The translations under genes and the position numbers were made by a program. A DNA stretch of 64,000 nt, from the NCBI RefSeq assembly GCF_003651225.1, contig NZ_RCDB01000001.1, positions 124,001 through 188,000 of the forward strand. The letters are read 5' to 3'. How positions within the stretch are numbered: position 1 is the stretch's first letter; each line of letters starts with the position of its first letter. Below the pieces are notes generated by a model. That model did not search any database and was not told the DNA's origin. It worked only from the letters and a program-made list of their open reading frames with translations. Below, piece by piece: positions 43,718 to 53,305 of this stretch. Source of the DNA: Microbacterium telephonicum (GTDB lineage: Bacteria > Actinomycetota > Actinomycetes > Actinomycetales > Microbacteriaceae).

Positions 43718-44857
43718 TCAGAGGGCGGCGTCCTGCTTGGGGATCCAGACCTTCTTGATGATGAGCAGGATCGACGCCGTGACGGGGATCGCGACGAGCG
43801 CGCCGAGCAGGCCCATGAGGGTGCCGCCGACGAGGGCGCCGATGACCACGAGCGACCCGGGCACGGCGATGGCCTTGTTCATGACCCGCGGTGTCAGGAT
43901 GTATGCCTCGATCTGCATGTAGACCAGATAGGCGATCGCGAAGATCAGCGCACCCACCGGATTGCTGATCAGGGCGACGACAGATCCGATGCCCCAGAAC
44001 AGCACGGTTCCGACGAGCGGGATGATCGTGATGCAGAAGGCGACCACGGCCAGCAGCGCCGGGAACGGCAGCCCCAGCACGCTGTACAGCAGGAAGGTCA
44101 TGAGCGAGTTGAAGAACGCCAGCGTCACCATGCCGCCGAGGTAGCCGCCGACCGACTCGGTGATCTGCTCGGTCAGCTCCGAGGTGAGGGGCCGTGTGCG
44201 CGCGGGCACGAGGCGGTACAGCGCCTGCTTCATCTCGGGCAGGGTCGCCAGGAAGTACAGGCTCAGCACGATGATGATGATCAGGCCCGAGATCCCGCTG
44301 CCGATCGACAGACCCACCTGCAGCACGCCGCCGCCGATCGCGGCGATGTTGGCGGGGTTGGTGAGGAAGCGCTGCAGGTCGGCCAGCATGTCGGGCACCT
44401 GCGCGCCGAACTGGTCGTGCACCCAGCCGTAGAGCTCGGTCTGCTGGATCGAGGCGATCATCGAGGGGATGTCGCGGATGAACTGCGCGATCTGCGAGAC
44501 GACCGTCGGCAGGATGAGCCACACGACGCCGACGAGCACGAGCGCGAAGACGAAGTAGACGATGACGATCGCCCACGCCCGCGAGGTGTGCTTCTCGAGC
44601 CGGCGGACGATCGGGTCGAGTCCCAGCGCGGCGAACAGCGCGAAGGCGATGTAGATCCAGATCGTGACGAGGCTCGAGATCGCCATGCCGAGCGCGAAGG
44701 CGGCGAGCCCGCCGAAGACGAGGAAGAACCCGACGACGAACGGGCGGTTGAGGTTCGCGGCGATCGTGCGGACGGGCACGGATGCCGGCGACCCCGGCGC
44801 TCCGATCGGCTCCGCGACGGGCAGGGCGGCCTCGCGTTCGCGGCGTCGGCTTCTCAT
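43718..44857 (-). CDS. AI-2E family transporter (UPF0118)
   Basis: A 379-residue polytopic membrane protein of the AI-2E exporter family (named after E. coli TqsA; other members are Na+/H+ antiporters, so the substrate is open). Eight hydrophobic segments surround a hydrophilic middle. The family text VGTVLFWGIGSVVALISNPV and MNKAIAVPGSLVVIGALVGG is near the C-terminus. ATG 44857 is chosen because TAGAGT (44869-44864) lies 6 nt upstream; an in-frame GTG at 44863 is less likely. Confidence 0.85.
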   Translation of the reverse strand: MRSRRREREAALPVAEPIGAPGSPASVPVRTIAANLNRPFVVGFFLVFGGLAAFALGMAISSLVTIWIYIAFALFAALGLDPIVRRLEKHTSRAWAIVIVYFVFALVLVGVVWLILPTVVSQIAQFIRDIPSMIASIQQTELYGWVHDQFGAQVPDMLADLQRFLTNPANIAAIGGGVLQVGLSIGSGISGLIIIIVLSLYFLATLPEMKQALYRLVPARTRPLTSELTEQITESVGGYLGGMVTLAFFNSLMTFLLYSVLGLPFPALLAVVAFCITIIPLVGTVLFWGIGSVVALISNPVGALIFAIAYLVYMQIEAYILTPRVMNKAIAVPGSLVVIGALVGGTLMGLLGALVAIPVTASILLIIKKVWIPKQDAAL

Positions 44858-44905
44858 GGTCACACTCTAGGGGGAGCCCCCACCGCCGGCCGGTAGTCTC
44901 GGGGC

Positions 44906-45196
44906 ATGACGGATGCCCACGCCCAGCTGCTGTCCCTGCGCGCCAGCATCGACAACATCGACGCCGCCCTCATCTTCATGCTCGCCGAGCGGTTCCGCTG
45001 CACGAAGCAGGTCGGTGTGCTCAAGGCGGAGCACGGGATGCCGGCATCCGACCCGTCCCGCGAAGAGCGCCAGATCGCTCGCCTGCGTCAGCTGGCCGTC
45101 GATGCCGACCTCGACCCCGAGTTCGCGCAGAAGTGGTTCAGCTTCGTCGTCGCCGAGGTGATCCGCCACCACGAGGCCGCCGCCGACGGACGCTGA
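44906..45196 (+). CDS. chorismate mutase (AroQ type)
   Basis: A 96-residue all-helical AroQ-type chorismate mutase, converting chorismate to prephenate for Phe/Tyr synthesis. Typical text is LRASIDNIDAALIFMLAERF, KQVGVLKAEHGMPASDPSRE and EVIRHHEAA. It is a stand-alone cytoplasmic form. Leaderless ATG, with TAGTCT (44894-44899) 6 nt upstream. A strong terminator follows 7 nt after the stop. Confidence 0.88.
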   Translation: MTDAHAQLLSLRASIDNIDAALIFMLAERFRCTKQVGVLKAEHGMPASDPSREERQIARLRQLAVDADLDPEFAQKWFSFVVAEVIRHHEAAADGR

Positions 45197-45203
45197 GACG
45201 CGC

Positions 45204-45238
45204 AGAACGCCCCCGTCCGTGAGCGACGGGGGCGTTCT
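45204..45238. terminator. strong bidirectional terminator
   Basis: A perfect 14-bp stem AGAACGCCCCCGTC / GACGGGGGCGTTCT with loop CGTGAGC lies between the convergent chorismate mutase and ABC permease genes. It can serve both strands. Confidence 0.85.
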
Positions 45239-45253
45239 CGATGCCGGAACCGG

Positions 45254-45949
45254 TCAGGGGGTGGCGCGGCGCAGGATCGGGAAGCTGATCAGCGCCATCG
45301 CGACGGTCACGAGTGCGAGTGCCCCGGTGAGCCCGCCCACGCCGGCGTCGGCGATGAACGAGAACACCTGCACCCACGACGACGTGACGCTGATGAGCCA
45401 GACGGCGAACAGCATCAGGATCGCGAGACCGACGAGCACGACGGTCAGCCACAGGTTGCCGAAGCGCTTGTAGATCGTGGCGGCCCAGAACCCGACGACG
45501 AAGGCGAACATCGCCAGCACGAAGAAGAACACGCCGGCCATGAGCGGACCGAGATCCCACAGCCACTGCAGGGCGAAGAAGTAGCCGCCGACGCCCCAGC
45601 CGCCCGTCGCCGTCTCGATCGCGCCGCCGACGACGAAGATCACCGCGAGGATCGCCGAGGTGAGGGCCGCCGTCAGCAGCGTGCCGAGGTAGAACTCCCG
45701 CCGGGTGACGCTCATGGCCTGCGAGAACGGGAACGTGAGCGTCAGCGCCTGCACGCCGACGACCGCGAAGTACCACAGCGGCGCCTGCGCACCTCCGCCG
45801 TACATCTCCCCGCGCACACCGTTGGCGAACAGCACCGCCCAGATGCCCCACGTGACGACGAAAGCGCCTCCGAGCACGATCAGCGGCACCCAGATGAAGG
45901 TCTGCCGGTTGACCAGCTGCATGCGGACGACGTTGAGCGTGCGGCTCAT
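45254..45949 (-). CDS. ABC transporter permease
   Basis: A 231-residue permease with six hydrophobic segments and no soluble domain. It is partner to the ATPase encoded upstream, whose stop it overlaps by 4 nt. The text SVTRREFYLGTLLTAAL resembles permeases of Ytr-type (GntR-controlled) ABC systems that respond to wall-active compounds. The substrate is unknown. It ends 16 nt from a strong terminator. Confidence 0.83.
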   Translation of the reverse strand: MSRTLNVVRMQLVNRQTFIWVPLIVLGGAFVVTWGIWAVLFANGVRGEMYGGGAQAPLWYFAVVGVQALTLTFPFSQAMSVTRREFYLGTLLTAALTSAILAVIFVVGGAIETATGGWGVGGYFFALQWLWDLGPLMAGVFFFVLAMFAFVVGFWAATIYKRFGNLWLTVVLVGLAILMLFAVWLISVTSSWVQVFSFIADAGVGGLTGALALVTVAMALISFPILRRATP

Positions 45950-46857
45950 CGGAGTGCTCCTTCCGTGGCGGAGTCGGTATCGGCGGATGCCGAGGCGTGC
46001 TGCGTGAGGCGCACGACCAGCTGCTGCAGCGACACGGGGGCGATCTCGAGGCCGTCGGCGTCGAGTCGCGCGCGGTCGGCGGCGGTGAGCTCGCCGAGCA
46101 CGGTGACACCCGTGACCCGGCCGAGGCTCTCGCGGTGCAGCACCTCGCGTCCGGCGACGAAGGCGTCGACAGTGGCCGCGTCGCCGACGATCGTCGCCGC
46201 ACGACCGCGCACGGCATCCGTCTCTTCGTTCAGCAGGATGCGGCCGCGGTCGATGACCACGACCCGCTCGATGAGGTTCGAGACCTCGTCGATCAGGTGG
46301 CTGGAGAGGATCACGGTGCGGGGGTGCTCGGCGTAATCCTCGAGCAGCCGGTCGTAGAAGATCTGCCGCGCGACGGCGTCGAGACCCAGGTACGGCTCGT
46401 CGAAGAAGGTGATCTCGGCGCGCGAGGCGAGTCCGATGATCACGCCGACGGCGGAGAGCTGACCGCGGGAGAGCTTCTTGATGCGCGTCTTCAGCGGAAG
46501 CTGGAACGCGGCGACGAGGTCGTCGGCGAGCTCCTGGCTCCAGTTGGGGAAGAACAGGCGCGCCATCTCGAACGCGTGCGTGGGCAGCGCGTCTTCGGGG
46601 TACTTCTGCGACTCCCGCACGAAGCAGATGCGCGAGAGCACGCCGGCGTTCTCGTACGGGTCCTTTCCGAAGACGCGCACCTCGCCGCGGGTGGCGAAGT
46701 TCTGCGCCGTGAGGATCGACATGAGGGTGGTCTTGCCGGCGCCGTTGCGACCGAGCAGGCCGTAGATCACGTTCTCGTCGAGCGAGAGCGAGACGTCGTC
46801 GAGGGCGAGGGTGTCCTTGTAGCGCTTGGTGAGATGGCTCACCGAGATGGCGGTCAT
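45946..46857 (-). CDS. ABC transporter ATP-binding protein (Ytr type)
   Basis: A 303-residue ATPase. Walker A is GRNGAGKTT (about 36-44), the signature is LSRGQLSAV (instead of LSGGQ), Walker B is ITFFDEPYLGLDA and the switch His lies in SSHLIDE. The C-terminal 80 residues are an extra domain common in YtrB-like proteins. The ATG overlaps the GntR gene stop by 4 nt and the stop overlaps the permease gene, so the three genes form one operon. Confidence 0.9.
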   Translation of the reverse strand: MTAISVSHLTKRYKDTLALDDVSLSLDENVIYGLLGRNGAGKTTLMSILTAQNFATRGEVRVFGKDPYENAGVLSRICFVRESQKYPEDALPTHAFEMARLFFPNWSQELADDLVAAFQLPLKTRIKKLSRGQLSAVGVIIGLASRAEITFFDEPYLGLDAVARQIFYDRLLEDYAEHPRTVILSSHLIDEVSNLIERVVVIDRGRILLNEETDAVRGRAATIVGDAATVDAFVAGREVLHRESLGRVTGVTVLGELTAADRARLDADGLEIAPVSLQQLVVRLTQHASASADTDSATEGALR

Positions 46858-47267
46858 CGTGCGGTTCCTTCCGAGGTGGTGGAGGTAGTGGTGGTTGCGG
46901 TGCTGCCGTCCGTAGCGGCCCGATCGCGGACCAGGTCGGCGAGTTCGTCGGCCGTGAGGCCGAGGGTGCGGGCTTCGGCCAGCAGCGGTCCGATGAAGCG
47001 GTCGGCGAACGCGGAGCGGCGCTCGGCGAGCAGCTGGGCGCGGGCACCGGGGGCGACGAACATCCCGATGCCGCGACGCTTGGCGAGAACGCCCTTCTCG
47101 ACGAGCATGTTCACTCCTTTCGCGGCGGTGGCGGGGTTGATCCGATAGAAGGACGCGAGTTCGTTCGTCGAGGGGGCACGGCTGTCTTCGGCCAGGCTCC
47201 CGTCGACGATCGAGTCCTCGACGCTCTCCGCGATCTGCAGGAAGAGCGCTCTGCCTTCATCGATCAA
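46854..47267 (-). CDS. GntR-family regulator, YtrA type
   Basis: A 137-residue short GntR protein with one winged HTH (about 12-75; APSTNELASFYRINPATAAK and KRRGIGMFV) and a small C-terminal dimer domain, the YtrA subfamily. YtrA proteins repress their own ABC operon. The start is TTG 47267, supported by GAGGAG 6-7 nt upstream; a nearby ATG is out of frame. The C-terminus is a Thr-rich tail (TATTTTSTTS). The operator is at 47291-47313. Confidence 0.88.
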   Translation of the reverse strand: MIDEGRALFLQIAESVEDSIVDGSLAEDSRAPSTNELASFYRINPATAAKGVNMLVEKGVLAKRRGIGMFVAPGARAQLLAERRSAFADRFIGPLLAEARTLGLTADELADLVRDRAATDGSTATTTTSTTSEGTAR

Positions 47268-47290
47268 CGCCGGCTCCTCGTGGTCAGTGG

Positions 47291-47316
47291 GTTAGTTACC
47301 TGACTAAGTAACCATA
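47291..47316. promoter_or_regulatory. promoter and operator of the GntR/ABC operon
   Basis: The inverted repeats GTTAC (47295-47299) / GTAAC (47308-47312) and TTAGT (47292-47296) / ACTAA (47303-47307) interlock. On the minus strand -10 TATGGT (47316-47311) overlaps them, so bound YtrA-type repressor would block the transcription start. Confidence 0.6.
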
Positions 47317-47658
47317 GAACCGCGCGCGGTGTCAACACCTTTCGGATGCGGGATCCGCCCGGTCCCGACGCGCGCCCGCGTGATAGCCGCAACGACCGCG
47401 AGATGCGAATTTGCCCTACATTCGCGTGGATGAAACGGTGGACGAGGCCTGTTGCGAGCACGCGGCAGGTCCGATCAGACCAGTCCGCGACCGGTGGTGA
47501 CCCTCTGGGGTTCAGCGAGTCAGACCGCCGGGCGTAAGGTCGGTGGCCTTGGCCCGGATCCGACATCCGCGGCCGGAGCGCTTCCCGAGAGCGCGCGTGG
47601 CCCACCACCCGGGCGTGACCGATGCAGCCCCTTTTGCACCGGGCTGCCGAGGTGTCCT
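47314..47658 (+). promoter_or_regulatory. long upstream region of the osmoprotectant uptake operon
   Basis: This stretch holds no convincing gene. A -10-like TACATT (47417-47422) overlaps an inverted repeat GCGAAT (47405-47410) / ATTCGC (47420-47425), which could be an operator. A second -10-like TAAGGT lies at 47535-47540. If transcription starts near 47429, the leader is about 230 nt with several G+C-rich potential stems; I could not match it to a known riboswitch. Confidence 0.45.
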
Positions 47659-48983
<1,325 letters not shown>

Positions 48984-48984
<1 letters not shown>

Positions 48985-49928
48985 TGGACGGCTTCCGCAT
49001 CCCCGTCGGCCAGTGGGCCGCCACCGCGGTGGACTGGATCCGTGACAACCTGCACGGGCTGCTCACCGCGATCTCGACGATCCTGTCGTGGCTCGTCGAC
49101 TCGCTCACCGATGCGCTGCTGAACACCCCCATCGTCGGCGTCATCGTGGTGGCCGCGCTGCTGGGCTGGGTCGTGCGGTCGTGGAAGTTCGCGATCGGCA
49201 CGGTCGTCTCCTTCGCCCTCATCCTCGCGATGGGCCAGTGGGTGACGGCGATGCAGACCCTCGCCCTCGTGCTCGTGGCGACGATCATCGCGATCCTCAT
49301 CGCGGTGCCGGTGGGCATCTGGGCCGCGCGCAGCGACCGTGTGAGCGCGATCGTCAAGCCCGTGCTCGACCTCATGCAGACGATGCCGGGCCTGGTCTAC
49401 CTCATCCCCGCGATCGTGTTCTTCTCGATCGGCGTCGTCCCCGGCCTCGTCGCCACCGTCATCTTCGCGCTGCCGCCCGGCGTGCGCCTCACCGAGCTCG
49501 GCATCCGCAACGTCGACGCCGAGACCGTCGAGGCGGGTCACGCGTTCGGCGCGACCCCCGGCCAGATCCTGCGCGGCGTGCAGCTGCCGCTCGCGATGCC
49601 GACGATCATGACCGGCGTCAACCAGGTCATCATGCTCGCCCTGTCGATGGCGGTCATCGCCGGCATGGCCGGCGCCGACGGCCTGGGCAAGGAGGTCGTG
49701 CAGGCCATGTCGACGGTGAACATCGCGAAGGGCGCCGAAGCGGGCCTCGCGGTCGTCTTCCTCGCCGTCTACCTCGACCGCCTCACCGCCGCGCTCGGCG
49801 ACCTGCGCGGCCAGTCCTCGTCGCTGCTGAACCTGCTCGCCCGTCGCCGCGCCCTCGCCGCGTCGGCGCCCCGGCCGGTCGACGCGGCCGCGGAGGAGAC
49901 CGAGCGCCGGCTGCAGCCGACCGTCTGA
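48984..49928 (+). CDS. proW: glycine betaine/proline-type ABC transporter permease
   Basis: A 314-residue permease with about seven membrane segments. The conserved EAA-type loop reads EAGHAFGATPGQILRGVQLP. It forms the membrane channel with the ATPase encoded just upstream. The ATG overlaps the proV stop (TGATG). A hairpin lies after the stop, before the binding-protein gene. Confidence 0.92.
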
Positions 49929-49935
49929 CCCCCTC

Positions 49936-49956
49936 GGATGCCGGACCCCGGCATCC
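49936..49956 (+). terminator. intercistronic hairpin between permease and binding-protein genes
   Basis: GGATGCCGG-ACC-CCGGCATCC forms a perfect 9-bp stem 7 nt past the permease stop, with TT after it. Because the binding-protein gene follows on the same strand, it more likely stabilises or partly attenuates the mRNA than ends it. Confidence 0.5.
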
Positions 49957-50001
49957 TTCGCACCCATACGGAACGCACCGAAGAATACGAAAGGCACTCA
50001 C

Positions 50002-50916
50002 ATGAACAAGCGACACCTCACCGGCATCCTGGCGCTCGGCGCCGCGGCCTCCCTGGCGCTCGCCGGCTGCGCGAGCGGCAACCAGGCCCAGGGCGGCTCG
50101 GACGAGGGCGGTGCCGACAGCAAGGGCACCATCACCCTCGGTTACCTGCCCGGCTGGACCGACGGCCTCAGCACCGCCTACCTGCTCGAGGACCAGCTCA
50201 CGAAGCTCGGCTACAGCGTCGAGATGGAGGAGCTCACCGAGGCCGGACCCCTGTACGCGGGCCTCGCCCAGGGCGACATCGACATCTACCCGTCGGCGTG
50301 GCCCGAGCTGACCCACGCGTCGTACATGGAGTCGTACGAGGGTCAGATCGACGACCTCGGCGCCTACTACGACAACGCGAAGCTCACGATCGCGGTGCCC
50401 GACTACGTCGACATCGACTCGATCGAAGACCTCGCCGGTCAGGCCGACCGTTTCGGCGGCCAGATCGTCGGCATCGAGCCGGGCGCGGGCCTCACCAAGC
50501 AGACGCAGGAGTCGATGCTCCCCGCCTACGGCCTGGAGGGCGAGTACCAGCTGCTCACCTCGTCGACGGCCGCCATGGTCACCGAGCTCGACAGTGCCGT
50601 CGCGGCACAGCGCGACATCGTCGTGACGTCGTGGCGCCCGTTCTGGGCCAACGCCGCCTACGGCCTGAAGGACCTCGCCGACCCGAAGGGCGCCATGGGT
50701 GAGAAGGAGGCGCTGCACTTCCTGGGCACCTCGGGCTTCGCCGACGAGTTCCCCGAGGCCGCCGAGCTCATCGCGGGCATCCGCCTCGACGACGAGCAGT
50801 ACGGCTCGCTCGAGGACATGGTCGTCAACGAGTACGGCGAGGGGAAGTACGCCGACGCCGTCGACGCCTGGATCGCCGCGAACCCCGACGCGTACGACAC
50901 GCTGATCGCCGACTGA
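50002..50916 (+). CDS. proX: glycine betaine-type substrate-binding lipoprotein
   Basis: A 304-residue lipoprotein: signal peptide 1-22 and lipobox LAGC with C23. The OpuAC-type domain shows GYLPGWTDGLSTAYL, DIDIYPSAWPELT and VVTSWRPFWANAAYG. The several Trp/Tyr residues would form the aromatic cage for a quaternary amine. It delivers substrate to the ProVW permease encoded upstream. The spacing and TACGAAAGG-type binding site suggest good independent translation. Confidence 0.92.
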   Translation: MNKRHLTGILALGAAASLALAGCASGNQAQGGSDEGGADSKGTITLGYLPGWTDGLSTAYLLEDQLTKLGYSVEMEELTEAGPLYAGLAQGDIDIYPSAWPELTHASYMESYEGQIDDLGAYYDNAKLTIAVPDYVDIDSIEDLAGQADRFGGQIVGIEPGAGLTKQTQESMLPAYGLEGEYQLLTSSTAAMVTELDSAVAAQRDIVVTSWRPFWANAAYGLKDLADPKGAMGEKEALHFLGTSGFADEFPEAAELIAGIRLDDEQYGSLEDMVVNEYGEGKYADAVDAWIAANPDAYDTLIAD

Positions 50917-50960
50917 CGCCGCGCGGGTGCCTCCGGCATCCGGCGGTGCAGGTTCGCGGT

Positions 50961-51327
50961 ATGGATGGCGCACCGGTCGCGTTCGTGCTCGGCGGCGGGG
51001 GAGTGCGGGGAGCGGTCGAAGTCGGGATGCCGCGCGCCCTGCTCGATGCCGGCGTCCGCCCCGACCTCGTCGTCGGCACCTCGATCGGCGCCATCAACGG
51101 CGCCCTCGTCGCCGCCGACCCGACCCCCGGTGTCGTCGACGCGCTCGTGTTGGCGCCGCTGACGGTCGCCCTCGGCGTCGCCGTGCTCGCCTTCACACCC
51201 GTCATCGTGCTCGTGCTGCTGGCCACGCGCGCGGGTGACCGCCGACCGCGACGCGCAGGCGGAATGGCCGTTCGACTGGTTCGAGGGCATCGACGGCTGG
51301 GTCGACGCGCAGGATCAGGAGCGCTGA
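50961..51327 (+). pseudogene. patatin-like phospholipase N-terminal fragment joined to foreign membrane segment, frameshifted
   Basis: Residues 1-55 read as the start of a patatin: oxyanion motif GGGGVRGAVEVG and nucleophile elbow GTSIGAING. Right after PGVVDAL the text changes to a membrane segment (LTVALGVAVLAFTPVIVLVL) and the catalytic Asp region is missing. Near 51235 the likely coding frame switches: the +1 frame then gives VTADRDAQAEWPFDWFEGID and ends at TGA 51325-51327, while the original frame becomes Arg-rich. This looks like a deletion joining two genes, followed by a frameshift. The tail overlaps the convergent gene at 51315. Confidence 0.7.
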
Positions 51328-52103
51328 GGGGCGGTGCCGTCGGCGCCGGCATCCGGTGCGGGTGACGGCGTCGGGCTCGGGCTCGTGGGCGCCGCCGGCG
51401 TGGGGCTCGTGAGGGCGAGGGCGACGCGCTCCTCGAGGATCGTGATCGCCTCGTCGGAGACGACGATGAGCCCGTCGAGCTCCTCGCGCACGCGCTTGTA
51501 GGCCACCTGACGCTCGGCGGCGGTCGCGCCCTCGTCGACGGCGACCGACAGCAGCTGCCGCGCGGTCTGCAGGCGCTTGCGCTCGGTGTCGGTGAAATCG
51601 GAGTCGCGCAGGCGCCGTGCCTCGCGCTCGGCGACGTCGAAAGCGACTTCGAAGTCGGTGACCGCGGACGCGTAGGCGGCGAGGTCGTCGTTGCCCACCT
51701 GTGCCTTCGCCGAGGCCGGCCGCAGCCGGTCGGCCGTCTTCTTGGCGCGCAGGAACGCAGCCGTCAGCGGCTGGCGACCGTCGCTGATGGTCGGGTAGGC
51801 GATGAGCTTCGCGACATCGAGTTCGTACTCGAGCCAGCGCTTGGTCACCGCGTCGTGCTCGGCGAACAGCTTCTCCAGCTGCGGCTGCGTGGGTGAGGGC
51901 TTCGTGATCGCCTTGGGCTCGGATGCCGTCGCGACGGGCGTCGGAGCGCCGCGCAACGCCGTCTTGGCCTGGATGATCTCGAGCCGCCGCTTGTGGCGGG
52001 CGCGCGCGCCGCGCTCCCAGGCGCGGCCGACACCGCCGAGGGCCGCGACGAGCGGGAAGGCCAGCCACCAGTAGTTGCCGGCGAAGTTCCAGAACTCCTG
52101 CAC
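51315..52103 (-). CDS. membrane-anchored coiled-coil protein, paralog B
   Basis: A 262-residue protein that I cannot name. An N-terminal membrane segment (about 10-28) precedes a charged region and a conserved helical block (76-170) with AEHDAVTKRWLEYELDVAKL and RQPLTAAFLRAKKTADRLRP, then a Pro/Thr-rich tail. The same block occurs in the neighbour at 52113-53087, so the pair arose by duplication. The GTG at 52103 is leaderless: the -10 TAGAGT (52115-52110) contains the TAG stop of the upstream gene. Confidence 0.78.
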   Translation of the reverse strand: MQEFWNFAGNYWWLAFPLVAALGGVGRAWERGARARHKRRLEIIQAKTALRGAPTPVATASEPKAITKPSPTQPQLEKLFAEHDAVTKRWLEYELDVAKLIAYPTISDGRQPLTAAFLRAKKTADRLRPASAKAQVGNDDLAAYASAVTDFEVAFDVAEREARRLRDSDFTDTERKRLQTARQLLSVAVDEGATAAERQVAYKRVREELDGLIVVSDEAITILEERVALALTSPTPAAPTSPSPTPSPAPDAGADGTAPQRS

Positions 52104-52112
52104 TGTGTCACT

Positions 52113-53087
52113 CTAGGCGTCGGGGCGCCGTGTCTCCCGTGACGGCACCGGCCACACCGGGTTCCCGCCGGATGCGGGAGGTGCGGCATCCGGGATGCGG
52201 TCGGCGTGCGGAGCGGACGCCGGTCCGGCCGTCGGTGCTGTTCCCGGGGTGCGGCGCGCCTGGCTTCCTCTCGCGTCCTGGTCACGATCGCCGCGCGGCT
52301 GGCGCAGCGCGGCGATCGTCTCCTCGGCGACGCGGGCGAGCACCTCGCCCGAGCGCAGCACGGCTGTCTGGGTCACCGACACCCAGGCCTGGGGCTGCGG
52401 CGGAACCGCCCCCGAGGCGCGCGCCTCGCGCCACGCCGACGCCTCCGCATCCTTGAAGGCGAGGGTCAGCCGGTGCACGGCATCGCGGTAGGCGGCGTAC
52501 TCGGCGGGTGTGATGCGCGCCTTGGCGTCGCGCGGCCTCGCCTGGCTCGCCGCCGCCCGTGCCGACAGGAACACGGCCGTGACCGGCACGCGTGCGTCGG
52601 GCATCTCGGGGAAGGCGATGAGCTTGGCGGGGTCGGTCTCGTACTGCATCCAGGCGGCCGTGACCGCGTCGTGCTCGGCCATGAGGCGTGCCAGCGGCAG
52701 CCGCGCGGGATCGGACGTGTGGGGCAGAGCGGCGCGGGCGGCCGTGAGCCGTGCGCGCCTCGAACGGACGGATGCGGCCGCCGCCTTCGCGTCCCGCTGA
52801 GCCGTGGTGAGCTCACGCCGCGCCGCGGCGACATCGTCGCCCGAGGCTCGGGACGCCGCGCGCTCGGCCTGCACGCGGGCGAGGTCGGCCCGCGCGATGC
52901 GGGCGGCGGAGCGGGCGGCCACGGCATCCGACTGGGCACCGCGCAGCTCGAGGCGCGCGGTGTCGACCTCGATACGGCGCGCAGCCGTGCGACGGTGGTG
53001 CACGCCGATCAGCCCGGCGGCTCCGAGCCCCGCCGCGGCCGGGGCGACCCACCAGAACTCGGCGATCGACGCCCAGAGCGGGTCCAT
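52113..53087 (-). CDS. membrane-anchored coiled-coil protein, paralog A
   Basis: A 324-residue protein of unknown function. It has an N-terminal membrane segment (about 12-30), a long Ala/Arg coiled coil (33-120) absent from its paralog, and the shared block (133-225) with AEHDAVTAAWMQYETDPAKL and ARVPVTAVFLSARAAASQARP. A Pro/Ala/Arg tail follows. The ATG at 53087 is leaderless (TAGCAT 53099-53094, 6 nt upstream). It is upstream of paralog B by 9 nt, but each has its own promoter. Confidence 0.78.
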   Translation of the reverse strand: MDPLWASIAEFWWVAPAAAGLGAAGLIGVHHRRTAARRIEVDTARLELRGAQSDAVAARSAARIARADLARVQAERAASRASGDDVAAARRELTTAQRDAKAAAASVRSRRARLTAARAALPHTSDPARLPLARLMAEHDAVTAAWMQYETDPAKLIAFPEMPDARVPVTAVFLSARAAASQARPRDAKARITPAEYAAYRDAVHRLTLAFKDAEASAWREARASGAVPPQPQAWVSVTQTAVLRSGEVLARVAEETIAALRQPRGDRDQDARGSQARRTPGTAPTAGPASAPHADRIPDAAPPASGGNPVWPVPSRETRRPDA

Positions 53088-53173
53088 GTCCCCATGCTAA
53101 CCAGGCTACGCGTGCCGGTCACCTGAGCGGTGGCCGCGAACTGTGCAGTCCGCGCAGCGGATACCGCGTGGCC

Positions 53174-53305
53174 TCAGCCGAAGATGAGCGCGAGCACCGT
53201 CGCGCCGCCGCCCACGAGGATCAGCGACACGATGACCACCCAGGCCACGAGCTTCGTGCGGCGGGCGCGCTTGTCGGCGAAGCCGGCGTAGTCGTCGTCA
53301 CTCAT
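53174..53305 (-). CDS. small single-pass membrane protein after purL
   Basis: A 43-residue protein: an acidic start (MSDDDYAGF), a basic KRARRTK, then one hydrophobic segment (about 20-42, [20 protein letters not shown]). The ATG overlaps the purL stop (ATGA), so it is translated from the purL mRNA. Function unknown. Confidence 0.75.
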   Translation of the reverse strand: MSDDDYAGFADKRARRTKLVAWVVIVSLILVGGGATVLALIFG

